Assembly (NCBI RefSeq): GCF_004379255.2
Contig: NC_056045.1
Coordinates: 7,846,560-7,910,559 of the forward strand
Source: Salvia splendens
Lineage: Eukaryota > Streptophyta > Magnoliopsida > Lamiales > Lamiaceae
Length of the DNA: 64,000 nt
Direction of reading: 5' to 3'
The notes beneath the pieces are model-generated. The model was given only the letters and a program-made list of their open reading frames with translations, was not told where the DNA came from and ran no database searches. Numbering within the stretch: the stretch's first letter is position 1; every line of letters begins with the position of its first letter. Of this stretch, positions 48,128 to 58,600 are shown in pieces. Made by a program: the position numbers and the translations under genes.

Positions 48128-48724
48128 ATTGTGGCGGCCGAGAGCCGCGGTTCTGCCCAAGTTTCGAATTTTTTTATTTTTTAAAAATATTTCTGAAAAT
48201 TTTGTATAAATACCCCCGTTCCACACATTTTCACATCACTCACATTTTACACTCTATTTTTCATTGTATAATTTTCCCATTTCTATAATACAATGAAGAA
48301 TTAGTTTTAATATTTTTTTATTAAATTATGCATTTTCTTTTAATTATTATAGTCCGATAATTTTTATTCTAGTTAAATTAAAATATAACCAAAAATGAAA
48401 AAAAAATAATTAATTTGTGGCTTGGGCTTGTCCACTATTTGGATGGACAAGTTTTTTGTGGCCTTGGCCAAGTTTTTGTGGTTTGAGCTTGGCCTTCGCC
48501 TTGGCCTTAACCACTGTGGGCACTCTAAATATGAACTCTTTCCTTTTTGTCTGTCTCAAAAAAATATGAACTTTTGAATTTTAGAAATTTTTTTCTCTCT
48601 ATTGAGGTGAGACTCATTCTCCACTAACAATATTTAAAAAAAATCTATCTCTCTTTTACTTTATTAATTGTACATTAAAACTCGTGCCGAACCAAATGTT
48701 CATACTCTTTGGAGATAGAAGAAG

Positions 48725-49364
48725 TAGTATAATTGGAAACGATTTTGCTTCTAGTTTTCAGTTATCTTATGATAACGATTCGATGTTTATTAAGTTCGTA
48801 TATGGATGTTCTCTATTTTTCGAAACTTACTCTTTTAGTATAGAACATCCAATTCATACTAAATAATTGGAAACGTTTTTGTCTCCATATTTTCAGTTAT
48901 CTTATGATAACAATTCGATGTTCGTAAAACATGTTATGTTCGACGAGTTTAATGTATGTGCCAGAGTTTTTTATATTTAACTTCAAATTTTTTAAATGGA
49001 TCTTCAAAATCCTTTTTACATCCACTTCCCACAATTATTGCATATATAAAAAGCATTTTTATTTTTCTAATTTTATTATATTAATATCTATAATAAAATT
49101 TTTATTATTTTCATCAAAACTCTACATTAGATTTGATTTTTTTTTTAAATCAAGAACACCCTTTGTGGGGGATTAAGCAGACCCCCAACCCGTAAATAAG
49201 ATCAAAATGTAATGTTCCAAAAAAATGATCTTAGCCCAAAAGTAGATTACATTAGATTTGAAATTTCTCATTGATTCATTGTTACATTGTTATTAGTTCC
49301 TAATCTTATTAGTATAATGTAAATTACTCTTGTTAAAGTAAATGGAAGACCAAGATAAGAAAAT
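48725..49364. other. Spacer with local tandem repeat, 3' of the globulin gene
   Basis: TTTTCAGTTATCTTATGATAAC followed by GATTCGATGTT occurs near 48755 and again near 48888 (period ~134 bp). The first unit resembles 37737-37815 across the nest. No gene. One apparent ORF (48931-49176) is AT-driven. Confidence 0.5.
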
Positions 49365-49370
49365 TTTATT
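49365..49370 (-). terminator. Poly(A) signal AATAAA of the globulin gene
   Basis: The minus strand reads CAATAAAATTT about 90 nt after the stop codon, at the expected spacing. Confidence 0.65.
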
Positions 49371-49458
49371 GAAGTGAGCCGTGCAACATTATTACATTCA
49401 GTCCTGAAAAACTAGGGTTTTTCTTCTTCCCCAAATAAAACAAACAAACAAACATCAT

Positions 49459-51027
49459 CTAGAAGTGCTTGCCGGAGCGGTGAGCCGGAGAGAGCAAGAA
49501 GGTCTGGCTGCCGCGGTTGGTCTTGATGGACTGAGCCTCAGCGGGCGACATCTGGTAGGCGTTGGTTAGCACCTGCAGCGGCATTCCCCTGAGCGCGGAT
49601 GTGTACCCGGCCATGTCGTTGCGCATGGGGTACCCGCTCGTCTTGAACGCCACCCACTCGAATCCCTCGTTCCCGGCCTGAGCGGTCGTCGTGTAGAACT
49701 GTGGCACGACGAACATGTCACCCTGGCTCACCCTGTCGTTCATCATCGTCTGTCCACTGTGGTCCACGATCTGAACCTTGGCCTCCCCCCTTGTCACGTA
49801 CACGATCGTGTGCCCGTCCTTCGCCCAGTGGGGGCTCAGCATCGACTTCGGGAAGAGAGTGCCTTTCTCGGCGCTCATGTCGATGTAGCTGAGGATGGGG
49901 AGCTTGTGCATGTCGACGATTTTGAGTTTACCGGCCTCCCTTGAGTAGATGTCGGCGTCTCTTTGGTTTTCGATGTTGGTGCGGATCTTCATTGTGCAGA
50001 AGGTCTCCTCGAACCCGTTGTCGTTATGGGGGGATTCTCTGCGGCGGCTGTATGATTCTTCGTCGGGGCGGATGTATCGCATGCTCTCCCGAGCCATCAC
50101 GCTCAGACCTCTCTCCTCCTCGGTTGACTGCATCCGCCTGATAAGGTCAGGGGAGACGTTGAACGCCTCGGCCATGAGCTCCGCGTCGAACGATTGGAAT
50201 ATGTTGTGGAATGTCTCCTCTCCCTTGCTTCCTTGTGGGGCTGATCCGGCCAAGTAGAACGACTGCATTATTTTATAATCATGTTAGAAAATATTTCAGT
50301 TTTAATAGGAGAGAGAGAAGTTTTTTTATGAATTAATTAATTACTCTGAATTTCTCGTCGAGCTGGTTGCTTTGGTGGTTGAGATCGTTGACGGAGATGG
50401 CGATCAAGTCTTCGCTGCCATCGTTGTGGCACCAGTGGACCGCACCAGGTGGGAGGGCGATGACGTCTCCGCGGCGAATGCGGTGGACCTTCTGGTGCAA
50501 GTCTCTCTTCTGGCCTTGCTGCTCGCTCTCAGAGGACACCTGTTCGCCACCGTGGGATTGGTACGTCTCGGCGCAGCCAGGGAAGATGACGCCGATGTAT
50601 CCCTCACCTGATAAATTATCGTTACAAAAAATATATATATACATCAGTGTGAAAAGAGAACTGAAACCACTATATAAATTGGAATCTGATGGGCCAGCAA
50701 GCCAGTACCCTGCTGGATGTAAATGAGGCGGGGGTTGGGGTGGTAGTTGGGCAGGGAGAGGGCGTTGGGGCGGAGGGTGTTCCTCATGGTGGCGACGCCG
50801 GCGCATTGGAACTGGGACTCCATCTCGTCCCAGAGCTCGGTGAGGCCGCCCTCGGACTGGATCTGGTTGCGGGGCTGCACGGCCGAGATGCGCTGGATGC
50901 GGCATTGCTGGGGGCGGGTGAGCTGAATGCGCGGCCCGCTCATCCTTTCGTGCGGCGCATATCGATTCCCGAATGCGGCGGAGACAAGGAGGGAGAGGGA
51001 GAGAGCGAGGAGAAACTTGGATGCCAT
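49459..51027 (-). CDS. 11S globulin (legumin-type) seed storage protein, 461 aa
   Basis: Vacuolar storage protein of seeds, made as a preproprotein and assembled as trimers then hexamers. Exons on the minus strand: 50709-51027, 50345-50607, 49459-50262, with introns of 101 and 82 bp. Signal peptide MASKFLLALSLSLLVSAAFG. Two cupin barrels. The acidic chain carries CRIQRI and FQCAG cysteines, which form its internal disulfide, and PGCAET, whose Cys links to the Cys in NGFEETFC of the basic chain. The Asn276-Gly277 bond is the conserved vacuolar processing site. The basic chain has the expected cupin motifs (MLSPHWAKDGHTIVYV, QGDMFVVPQFY). Many legumin genes have three introns; this one has two. 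The acidic chain lacks the long Gln/Glu-rich variable insert. No disabling change seen. Confidence 0.95.
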
Positions 51028-51074
51028 GGTTGGTTGGGAGAGAGAGGTGAGTTTTGGGAGGAATGTGGGTTGGA

Positions 51075-51160
51075 TTTTATAAGGGAATTCTGGATTTTGC
51101 ATGTTTGCAGTTGGAGACACATTGCTAGTTGATTTTTGGTGACGTGGTGAATTGCATGCT
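51075..51160 (-). promoter_or_regulatory. Seed-type promoter of the globulin gene
   Basis: A TATAAAA on the minus strand (51075-51081) lies 48 bp before the ATG. Upstream are two RY-type motifs (CATGCA at 51098-51103, GCATGCA at 51153-51159) and an ACGT core in CCACGTC (51141-51147). RY and ACGT elements are bound by B3 (ABI3/FUS3/LEC2) and bZIP factors in seed storage gene promoters. Their use here is inferred. Confidence 0.65.
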
Positions 51161-52086
51161 TTTGTTTTCAAACACATTTGAATGCTGCATAACACTTGGC
51201 CAACAATGTCTCACATTATTCCATTCCATGCCCTTTCAAGTAGAGTGCAGGATGCATAAGCTACTCAATTGAATTAGTACTTGTTTTTTGCGGATTTCAC
51301 GTTGCATTATCATCTTAATGAATAAGCTTATGTTCATTTACAAATTCCACTTTCACAACAACGTTGTTTAATTCAAAGGTGATTATTTTATTCTGTACTT
51401 CCATGATTTAATTTATAGTAGCAGTGGGGGTGTTATATTGCTAACTTTTTAAGTTGCTAACTCTGCAAACTCATCAACGCGGTATATTAAAAATGTCAAC
51501 GCTATGTGTTGAGATTTTAATATCACCGCGTTAACATTTTTAATACACCCCGTTGATGTGTTAGCAGAGTTATCAACTTAAGAAAGTTAGCAATTGATCA
51601 CACCCTAGTAGTAGTATATTTTTACTTTAAATTTTGATATTTCAACATTTTGTTTTATATATTTGTGGAATTAATGTCTTTTAATTTTCTATTTCAAATT
51701 CAAAGTTTTTCTCTTCATTTCACTCTAGTTTTTTTACTCAAAACACCCAATAAGAAACCTATTGGCCTTAAAATAATTTTTAAGTGTGAATCCATTTGAG
51801 TAATTTCAACACTATATAACTGCTTCACAACTCAAAAGGTGGTTATAACCGCTATTTCCAACGGTCACTTCTTGGAACAGCTCTGGAAAGGAATTAATAT
51901 TTCACCCTCCAACGTTCATCTATAGAAACTTTAGGTTTCATATTTTTATTTTAATTTCAACCGAATCATTTTATTAGTATTACATTTTAATATAATCAAA
52001 ATTTTGAAATTAAACAGAATCCAAATTTCATTAGTCAATAACTTGTGAATTCAGGTACTAAGGCTGGCCACTCGATGATAACGCTC
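51161..52086. other. 5' flank of the globulin gene
   Basis: AT-rich DNA containing the foldback element at 51426-51607. No gene seen. Confidence 0.4.
51426..51607. mobile_element. Foldback MITE, ~180 bp
   Basis: The left part (GGGGTGTTATATTGCTAAC, GCTAACTCTGC, CATCAACGCGG) is mirrored on the right (CCGTTGATG, GCAGAGTTA, GTTAGCAATTGATCACACCC). The middle contains a second pair around GTTGAGATTTTAATATCA. No ORF. It lies about 350 bp upstream of the globulin TATA box. Confidence 0.75.
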
Positions 52087-52292
52087 CGTCCCCAAAAGTA
52101 AAATCCCTTTTCCTTTTGGCCGTCTCCTAAAAATTGCAATATTCTATTTAAAGAATTTTTTTTTCACTCAAATGAGATGTGATCCATTTGCTACTAATAT
52201 ATTTTTTTTCTTTCTATCTCTATTTTATTTTACCAATTTTGCATTAAACTTATGCTATTTTAAAAGTTCTTATTTTTAGAAGATGGAGGGAG
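52087..52292. mobile_element. Stowaway-type MITE
   Basis: Left end CTCCGTCCCCAAAAGTAAAA, right end TTTTTAGAAGATGGAGGGAG before TA. About 205 bp. No ORF. Confidence 0.7.
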
Positions 52293-52749
52293 TATATTTT
52301 AATGGTCGCCAAATTCCCTTGCAATATTATTTTGAAATATAAGTCAAAAAGAGGGGAGTAGTGATATATTGCGAGAACAGAATGCATCAATTTATCAATT
52401 TAGCTTTTATTCATGGGAGAATCCGAGAATTGCAATGCACGTGGACTACTAATAAGAGATTAGTTACTTAATTCTGACAGCATTTATTAGTAAATTAGTC
52501 TTTATAAATTTGATTATTATTTTTCAAAGATAATGGATGGTAATGATTTTCAATGGAAAAATAATAAAAATAGAAATTTTCAAAATATTAAAAAACATTA
52601 CCCCTCCATCATTTAAAAATATAAATACGAATTTTTTATTGCACAATTGATAAAATACGATATAAATAGAAAAAAAATGATTGAAGTATTACTCCCCGTT
52701 CCTTGTTAATAGAGGCATTTAAGCACGAAGATTCATAATAGTGTGTTAA
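52293..52749. other. Intergenic, with a probable MITE fragment
   Basis: No gene. From about 52692 (TACTCCCCGTTCCTTG) a MITE-like left end begins that seems to continue beyond Harbinger E to about 54846 (AAGGAACGAATTAAA), so Harbinger E may have landed in an older MITE. Confidence 0.4.
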
Positions 52750-54692
52750 GAGCATCCCCAACCATGCTCTTGCCAAAGAGCATGGATGTGGGCCCGACCA
52801 CATATTTATTCATTTTTACTCCATGTTCTTCCCCAATAGCACAACACCCCATCCATGCTCTTCCGCAAGGACATGGTCAATGGTCCCACCATTCTATTAT
52901 TCAATTTAAATAAAAACATTTCCATAATATTAAAATGCATTAAAAATATCCAAAATACTATTACTAATCACTAAAAAATTAAAAATTACATAATTAAAAG
53001 CTTAAAAATTAAAATTTTCATAATAAAGTCTATAAAATAAAAATTACATAATTTAAATCCTAAAAATTAAAAATTTCATAATTAAATTCATAAAAATTAA
53101 AAAACCCACTACTTGTTGCCGAATTTCGCCTAAATGTGTTTGAGTAAGTCATCTTGTAGCTCAGTGTGGGTTTTGGTATCGCGTATTGTATGTCTTGTTT
53201 GGATCCTCTCGCACACTGTCGTATACATACTTCGGCGTGGGGGAGACCTTGCGGTTGAGCTTTCGGCTTCATCCTCGTCGTTAAAGTTAGCCGCCATCGG
53301 TCTTTCGTCAGCTATAATCATGTTGTGCAAGATAATACACGAGTACATGATGTCAACAGTATTCTTAACGTACCACAGCCAAGACGGGGCCCTCACAATG
53401 TTGAATCGGCCTTGAAGGACCCCAAAAGCTCTTTCGACGTCTTTCTGAGCAGCCTTTTGACGCTGCGCATAAAGAACCTGTCTTGGGTCTTGCGGATTGT
53501 TGAGCGTCTTCACGAAAGTCGACCACCTTGGGTAGATACTATCGGCGAGATAGTAACTCATGTGGTATGGCTTTCCGTTGACGGTGAAGTCGATCACCAG
53601 TGTTACACCATTCAAAACATTATTGAAGAGTGGTGAAGAATAGAGCAAGTTCAAGTCGTTGGATCCGGCAACACAAAAATATGCATGTCAAATCCATAGG
53701 CGGTAGTCGGTGACCGCTTCAAGGATAAGCGTTGGGCCGCCACCTTTGTGGCCGCTCAAGTGTTGCCCCCTCCAAGCATTCGTGAAATTCTTCCACTTCC
53801 AATGCATGCAGTCAATGCTGCCAAGCATACCAGGAAATCCGTGGACTGTTTCATGAAAATGAAGCAACCGTTGACAATCTTCGCTGGTAGGTGCCCGAAG
53901 GAATTCCTCACCGAAAGTAGAACGAACGCCCTTGTAAAACTTTTTGAGGCATTCGATTCCAGTTGAGTCACCCACATGCAAATACTCAATGAAGAGATCA
54001 GCCGTTTGCCCAGTAGCAAGTTGTCGGATGGCACAAGTACACTTCTACAACGCCGAGACACTTTGCCGACCGGTTGCGTCTCTACGTGATTGAAAGTATT
54101 CAACACGAGCGGACAGTGTGTTGACAATACGCATAAACAACCGTTTTGACATGCGAAAACGGCACCGAAAGTAATCTTCCGGAAACCGCGGCTCATCACA
54201 AAAATAGTCGGCAACGAGCCTTTCGTGGGCTCCCTCCCGGTCACGAGGGATGTAGCGGCGATTTGATCTAGTTGGTCGAGGAGGAGGGGCGGGGGTAGCG
54301 GCGGTGACATAGGTTTCATAGGCGGCATGATATTGTTCATAGTATTCTTGTTCTTCGCGCTCCGCTTCCGCAATGATATCGCTGAAATCCATTTCTGAAT
54401 TTAGAGATGGTATGAGTGAGAGCGGAAGATGTAGATGAGTTGTATTTTAGGAATCCGAATATATATATATTTTTAAATTTTTAATATTATTTTCGATTTA
54501 AAAAAAATAGAAATTATAACGGCTAAGCCGTTGGCCAATTGTGTGCAGCCACATCACCCTGCTCAGCGGCACGGACGTGCTCGATGTATCGGGCAGTGTC
54601 GTGCCATCGGCAAGAGTGCAGCGGTGGACAGCAGGGTGCCGCGCCGTTAGCACGGACGCGGTCCTTCAGCAAGAGCCCCGTTGGGGATGCTC
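52750..54692 (-). mobile_element. PIF/Harbinger transposon E, 1943 bp, TSD TAA
   Basis: TIRs GAGCATCCCCAAC on the left and GTTGGGGATGCTC on the right, flanked by TAA at 52747-52749 and 54693-54695. CATGCTCTT words repeat in the left 130 bp. The right 150 bp (5' side) are GC-rich and are followed on the minus strand by an ATATATATAT promoter-like stretch near 54462. The 3' UTR holds a ~40 bp AT-rich unit repeated about three times (52976-53102). Only the transposase is encoded; no Myb/SANT-like ORF. Confidence 0.95.
53109..54392 (-). pseudogene. Harbinger E transposase, one frame with three stops
   Basis: ALP1-like DDE nuclease read in a single minus-strand frame of about 428 codons from the ATG at 54390-54392. 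The frame is interrupted only by TAG at 54045-54047, TGA at 53688-53690 and TAG at 53130-53132. The family has Gln (LQKCT), Trp (LWIWHA) and Trp (HIWAKFGN) there. The first catalytic Asp (GSIDCMHWKWKN), the second (GSNDLNLLYSS) and the third acidic region (RKAAQKDVERAFGVLQGRF type) are all present. No frameshift was found. The acidic N-terminal DIIAEAEREEQEYYEQY is also intact. This is the best preserved transposase of the window. Confidence 0.92.
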
Positions 54693-54695
54693 TAA

Positions 54696-55247
54696 GTGAA
54701 TGGTGAATAAAGTAAGATAAATCAATAGAGAATTAAGTAAGGGAGGTGTTATTTTTTTGCCAAAAATAGAAATTACTCAATTATCTTGGAACTTTCCAAA
54801 ATAGAAAAATGACCCAATTAATAAGATCATAGTTTTAAGGAACGAATTAAAATGAAAATAGTTCATACTTAAAAATCAGAGGAATATAGTTTAATAATTT
54901 CATAAAATTTTGATTAGTTATACAAGTATTAAAATTTATAACCTAATTCTATAAAGTCAGTAATCATATTAGGCCAAATGTACATAATGATTTTTTAAGC
55001 AAATTTTACAATTTTGATAAACTTATTTCTTATATTATTCCTTATCTCATGATTTGAATTTGTCAATTTCAAATTTTTGTAATTGAAGCAAGAAAATAGA
55101 CATATTTTTATGCAAGTTTCAATTCATAGGGCTCTTGATGATGTAGTAGAGCATGGAAAGAAGAGATTACAATAAATACTCGCGACACACGAATTTTATT
55201 ATGTTACCGGAATGATGAGGATTGAGGACAATCGTGATAGAGGAAGC
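54696..55247. other. Intergenic between Harbinger E and the copia element
   Basis: AT-rich. The first ~150 bp may be the right part of an older MITE. No gene. Confidence 0.4.
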
Positions 55248-55485
55248 TGTTAAGAATTTGAAAAGAAATAATGTAAATAAGGCAAGAATCATGTTATTAG
55301 GGAGTGATTGATCCTGTAATTAGTGTGTGATTGATACCACCAAAAATAGGACATAGTATTACCATTTGTAAATTAGGGTAAACCTCTATATTAAGAGGAT
55401 TACTACAAACGATAATACACAACAAAGAAATACAATTCTCCTACAATGTCTTCTTCCTCTTCTCTCTTGGATATCAAATTCAATA
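55248..55485 (+). repeat. 5' LTR of the 55-60 kb copia
   Basis: 238 bp, matching 60264-60500. Contains CTATATTAAGAGG, a likely TATA region, near 55393. Confidence 0.88.
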
Positions 55486-55670
55486 TGGTAATGAGGGACT
55501 CAGAATATAATCTCATCATCCATACCAATCTCGACCCTTCAACCAAGAGGCAGAAACCTACATCATAAACAACAACGAACTATGTCAGATCAGGAAGAAA
55601 AGAAATAGAACCAAATCATGAATTTTGGCGATGATTTTGCATCCAATTCGCGGAGTTCATCCGGCAGAGT

Positions 55671-58600
55671 ATGCAGACATCTCCAAATCCACCAAAATCA
55701 ACGGCGCCCAATCCAGAAAATCCAGGCGAGATAGTTGTCACCACCAAACTATCGGAAGATAACTACCCGCTCTGGGAGAATCTCATGACACGAGCGATTG
55801 GTGGGAAGGGCTTATCCTCCCACATCTCTTGGGATTCAGTTCCTCCACCAAACACAGATCCATACCACGAAACATGGCAAAAACTGGATCATATAGTGTT
55901 TGGCGGATAATCAACCACTTGGAACCCGAACTCGTGAATGAGGTCTCGCAATATCCGACGGCGAGGGAGCTATGGGAGGGACTGGCCGTTACCTATGGAA
56001 GTGGAGGAGACTCATTACAAGTATACGACCTGCACGTGAAAGCAAGCACCATCAAACAAGGCGACATGACCTTGGAACAATTGTGGTTCCGTCTCCAAAA
56101 TCTGTGGATGACAATTGACAGAAGGAGGCCCAACCGAATAAAGTGTGCGGAGGATATCGCACTCCGTAATGAAGAGATACAAGAGGAAAGAGTGTACCAG
56201 TTCCTAATGGCCCTGAATGAAAGCCACGAAGCAACATGGAAAGACATCCTAAAACGGGACCCTCTTCCGTCGGTGAAGAACGCCTACGCCATCGTCCGAA
56301 GGGAGGCAACGAATGAAAGCTTGCTTAAACCTGCACCCACCGGCACTGACAATGGTGGAATCGCGGCGGGATTGGCGATTCGCGGCGGCGGCGGACGAGG
56401 CGGGCAGACTCCGCACCGTGGAGAGGATCGTCGTTTCGAAAAGGATAAGAACAAGCTCGTGTGCTCTCACTGTGGAGGACGGAAACACACCAAGGACCAG
56501 TGCTTCCATCTCGTCGGATACCATGATTGGTGGGACGAGATGAAGAAGCGACGGGCTGCTCGAAATTGGGCGAACAAGGGGAACAGAGGACAACCAGCAG
56601 CAGGGGAACGAGATCGAGCTACCAGCGCTGTGAATGCAGCGGGAAGCATCGGAGCCACCTCCGCCGCTGCTGGTCGATATGAGGCAATCGGAATTGGGAC
56701 TGCAGCGGCGCCTTCTGGAGAAGAAATGGCATCGGCAAGGGTTGGGAAAGGTAATGAGGGGTTTAATTTTAAATTAAACCCCTCACTTCCACCTTTATTA
56801 TATTCCAGTCCCTCCAGTTCCGTAGAATATGAAAATATACCCCATTCTCTTTTTATGCTGTCCTCAAACACTCCTAAATTAAATATTGACCCCATTTACT
56901 CTCATATTGTTGGAAAAAGAACCCCAGACTCTAGAAAATTGGAATTTGAACCTCAAATTGATTGCAAAAATAGGTTTCAAGTTCTAGAAAATTTATCTGC
57001 AGCCTGTAGTATGTCTGAATCTTCATATAAGGTTAATGATTGGATTTTTGACTGTGGGGCTACTGGCACTATGTCATTTGATGAATCTGATTTTATTGGG
57101 ATGTCCTAACCTCATAAAGAATATATCCAGACTGCCAATGGGGAATTGCTTACTGTCAAGGGAACTGGAACCATTAATATTTCACCCGCTCTAAAAATCT
57201 CAAATTGTCTATATGTCCCAACCTTGTCCCATAAGTTACTATTTGTCAGTCATGTCACGAAAGAACTGAATTGCACCTTACTAATGCAACCATCTTTTTG
57301 CATGTTACAGGATACTCAGACGGGGACGATTGTTGGGCGTGGCACTGAGCGACGTGGTCTCTACTATGTGGATGAGGTAGCTCAATAGAGTATTGTGTTG
57401 CTGACTGACGGATCTGCGGACAGACAGGCTTTGCTATGACATCGTCGATTAGGACACCCATCGCTAGGTTATCTTAAAGTTTTATTCCCTTGTTTTGATA
57501 AAATTACTCGTATGGATTGTGATACTTGTTTTTTGGCTAAGAGTCATCGACATTCTTTTAAAGCTAATAATACCCGTGTGGACCAAGTTTTTTCCCTTAT
57601 TCATTCTGATGTGTGGGGGGCAACACCTATTACTGGCGGTCAAGGGCTTAAATATTTTGTGCTTTTTATCGATGATTTTTCACGCATGATATGTATATAT
57701 TTTATGAAATCTAAGTCAGAAGTCTTTGATAAATTTGTCCTTTTCTATACCTTTGTTCAAACCCAGTATAGGAAAATCATACAAATCCTTAGGTCTAATA
57801 ATGGGGGGGTATGTCAATACCCAAATGCAACATTCTTTGCAAAAAATGGCCTTGTACACCAAACCACTTGCCCTCACACACCTGAACAAAACGGGGTAGC
57901 AGAACGAAAGAATAGGAAACTCCTTGAAATGACCAGAGCCCATCTTATAAAATCCAAAGTTCCAAAGTCTTTTTGGCCTGAAGCCCTAGCCACTTTTGTC
58001 TATACCCTGAATTGCCTACCCACTAAAGGCCTCGAAAACAAATCCCTCATACAAGTCCTATCTACCTAAACACAGATACCTCTCTCACTCACTCTTGAGC
58101 CAAGTGTTTTTGGATTCTCTACCTTTATTCATATACCAAAACACGAAAGATTCAAATTTTCCCCTTGTGCTGTAAAAGGAGTCTTCCTAGGATATGCCCA
58201 ACAACAAAGGTTATCGATGCTACGACCCCAAAGCCAAACTCATGTTTATCACAATGAACTGTGATTTCATTGAAAATGAGTACTTCTATTACCAACTTAG
58301 CAGTCAGGGGGAGGGAAATCAAAAAGAAACTTCAATTGACCCGCTAAGTTTGTTCCCGAACCTAATCACCAGTCCTATACCAAGTCTTGTTCCTGAAGTG
58401 GATCCAACAGAGAAGGTTGGCTTTACCAATTGAGCAGGCCTCAAACACACCGGCAAAGACCACTGCGCTCAGTGACGAGGCCCAAATATCTCTGACTGAT
58501 TATCCTGAGGTAAGGAATTCTGATCCTAGTGAATTCCCTGTTATTGAGACTGACCTTGAGCATAGAGGAGAAACTATCCAAGAGGAGCCAGAAACCTCCG

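Larger units (their letters stand above)
37846..48525 (-). mobile_element. PIF/Harbinger C: head-to-head inverted element, split by a copia
   Basis: TIRs GAGTGTCCACCATGG and CCACTGTGGGCACTC, flanked by TAA at 37843-37845 and 48526-48528. Without the copia insertion (39542-48127 plus one target copy) it is about 2.1 kb. Both outer ends carry repeated GGCCAAG words. Unlike an ordinary Harbinger, similarity continues inward. 37846-38092 is an inverted copy of about 48280-48525, and the 5' parts (39251-39424 and 39425-39541 plus 48133-48230) mirror each other around a GC-rich centre at ~39425. The left arm holds a transposase pseudogene; the right arm has the same ends without it. Promoter-like TATA motifs near 39285 (minus) and 48205 (plus) point away from the centre. 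Confidence 0.85.
37816..48724. mobile_element. Stowaway-type MITE split by Harbinger C
   Basis: The left fragment 37816-37845 (CTCCTTCCTTCTGTCCCTTC...) and right fragment 48526-48724 together make one MITE of the 24490-24716 type. The right part shares ATGAACTCTTTCCTTTTT, TGAG-TGAGACTCATTCTCCAC and ACTCGTGCCGAACCA with that copy. The TAA target of Harbinger C lies inside it. Confidence 0.8.
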
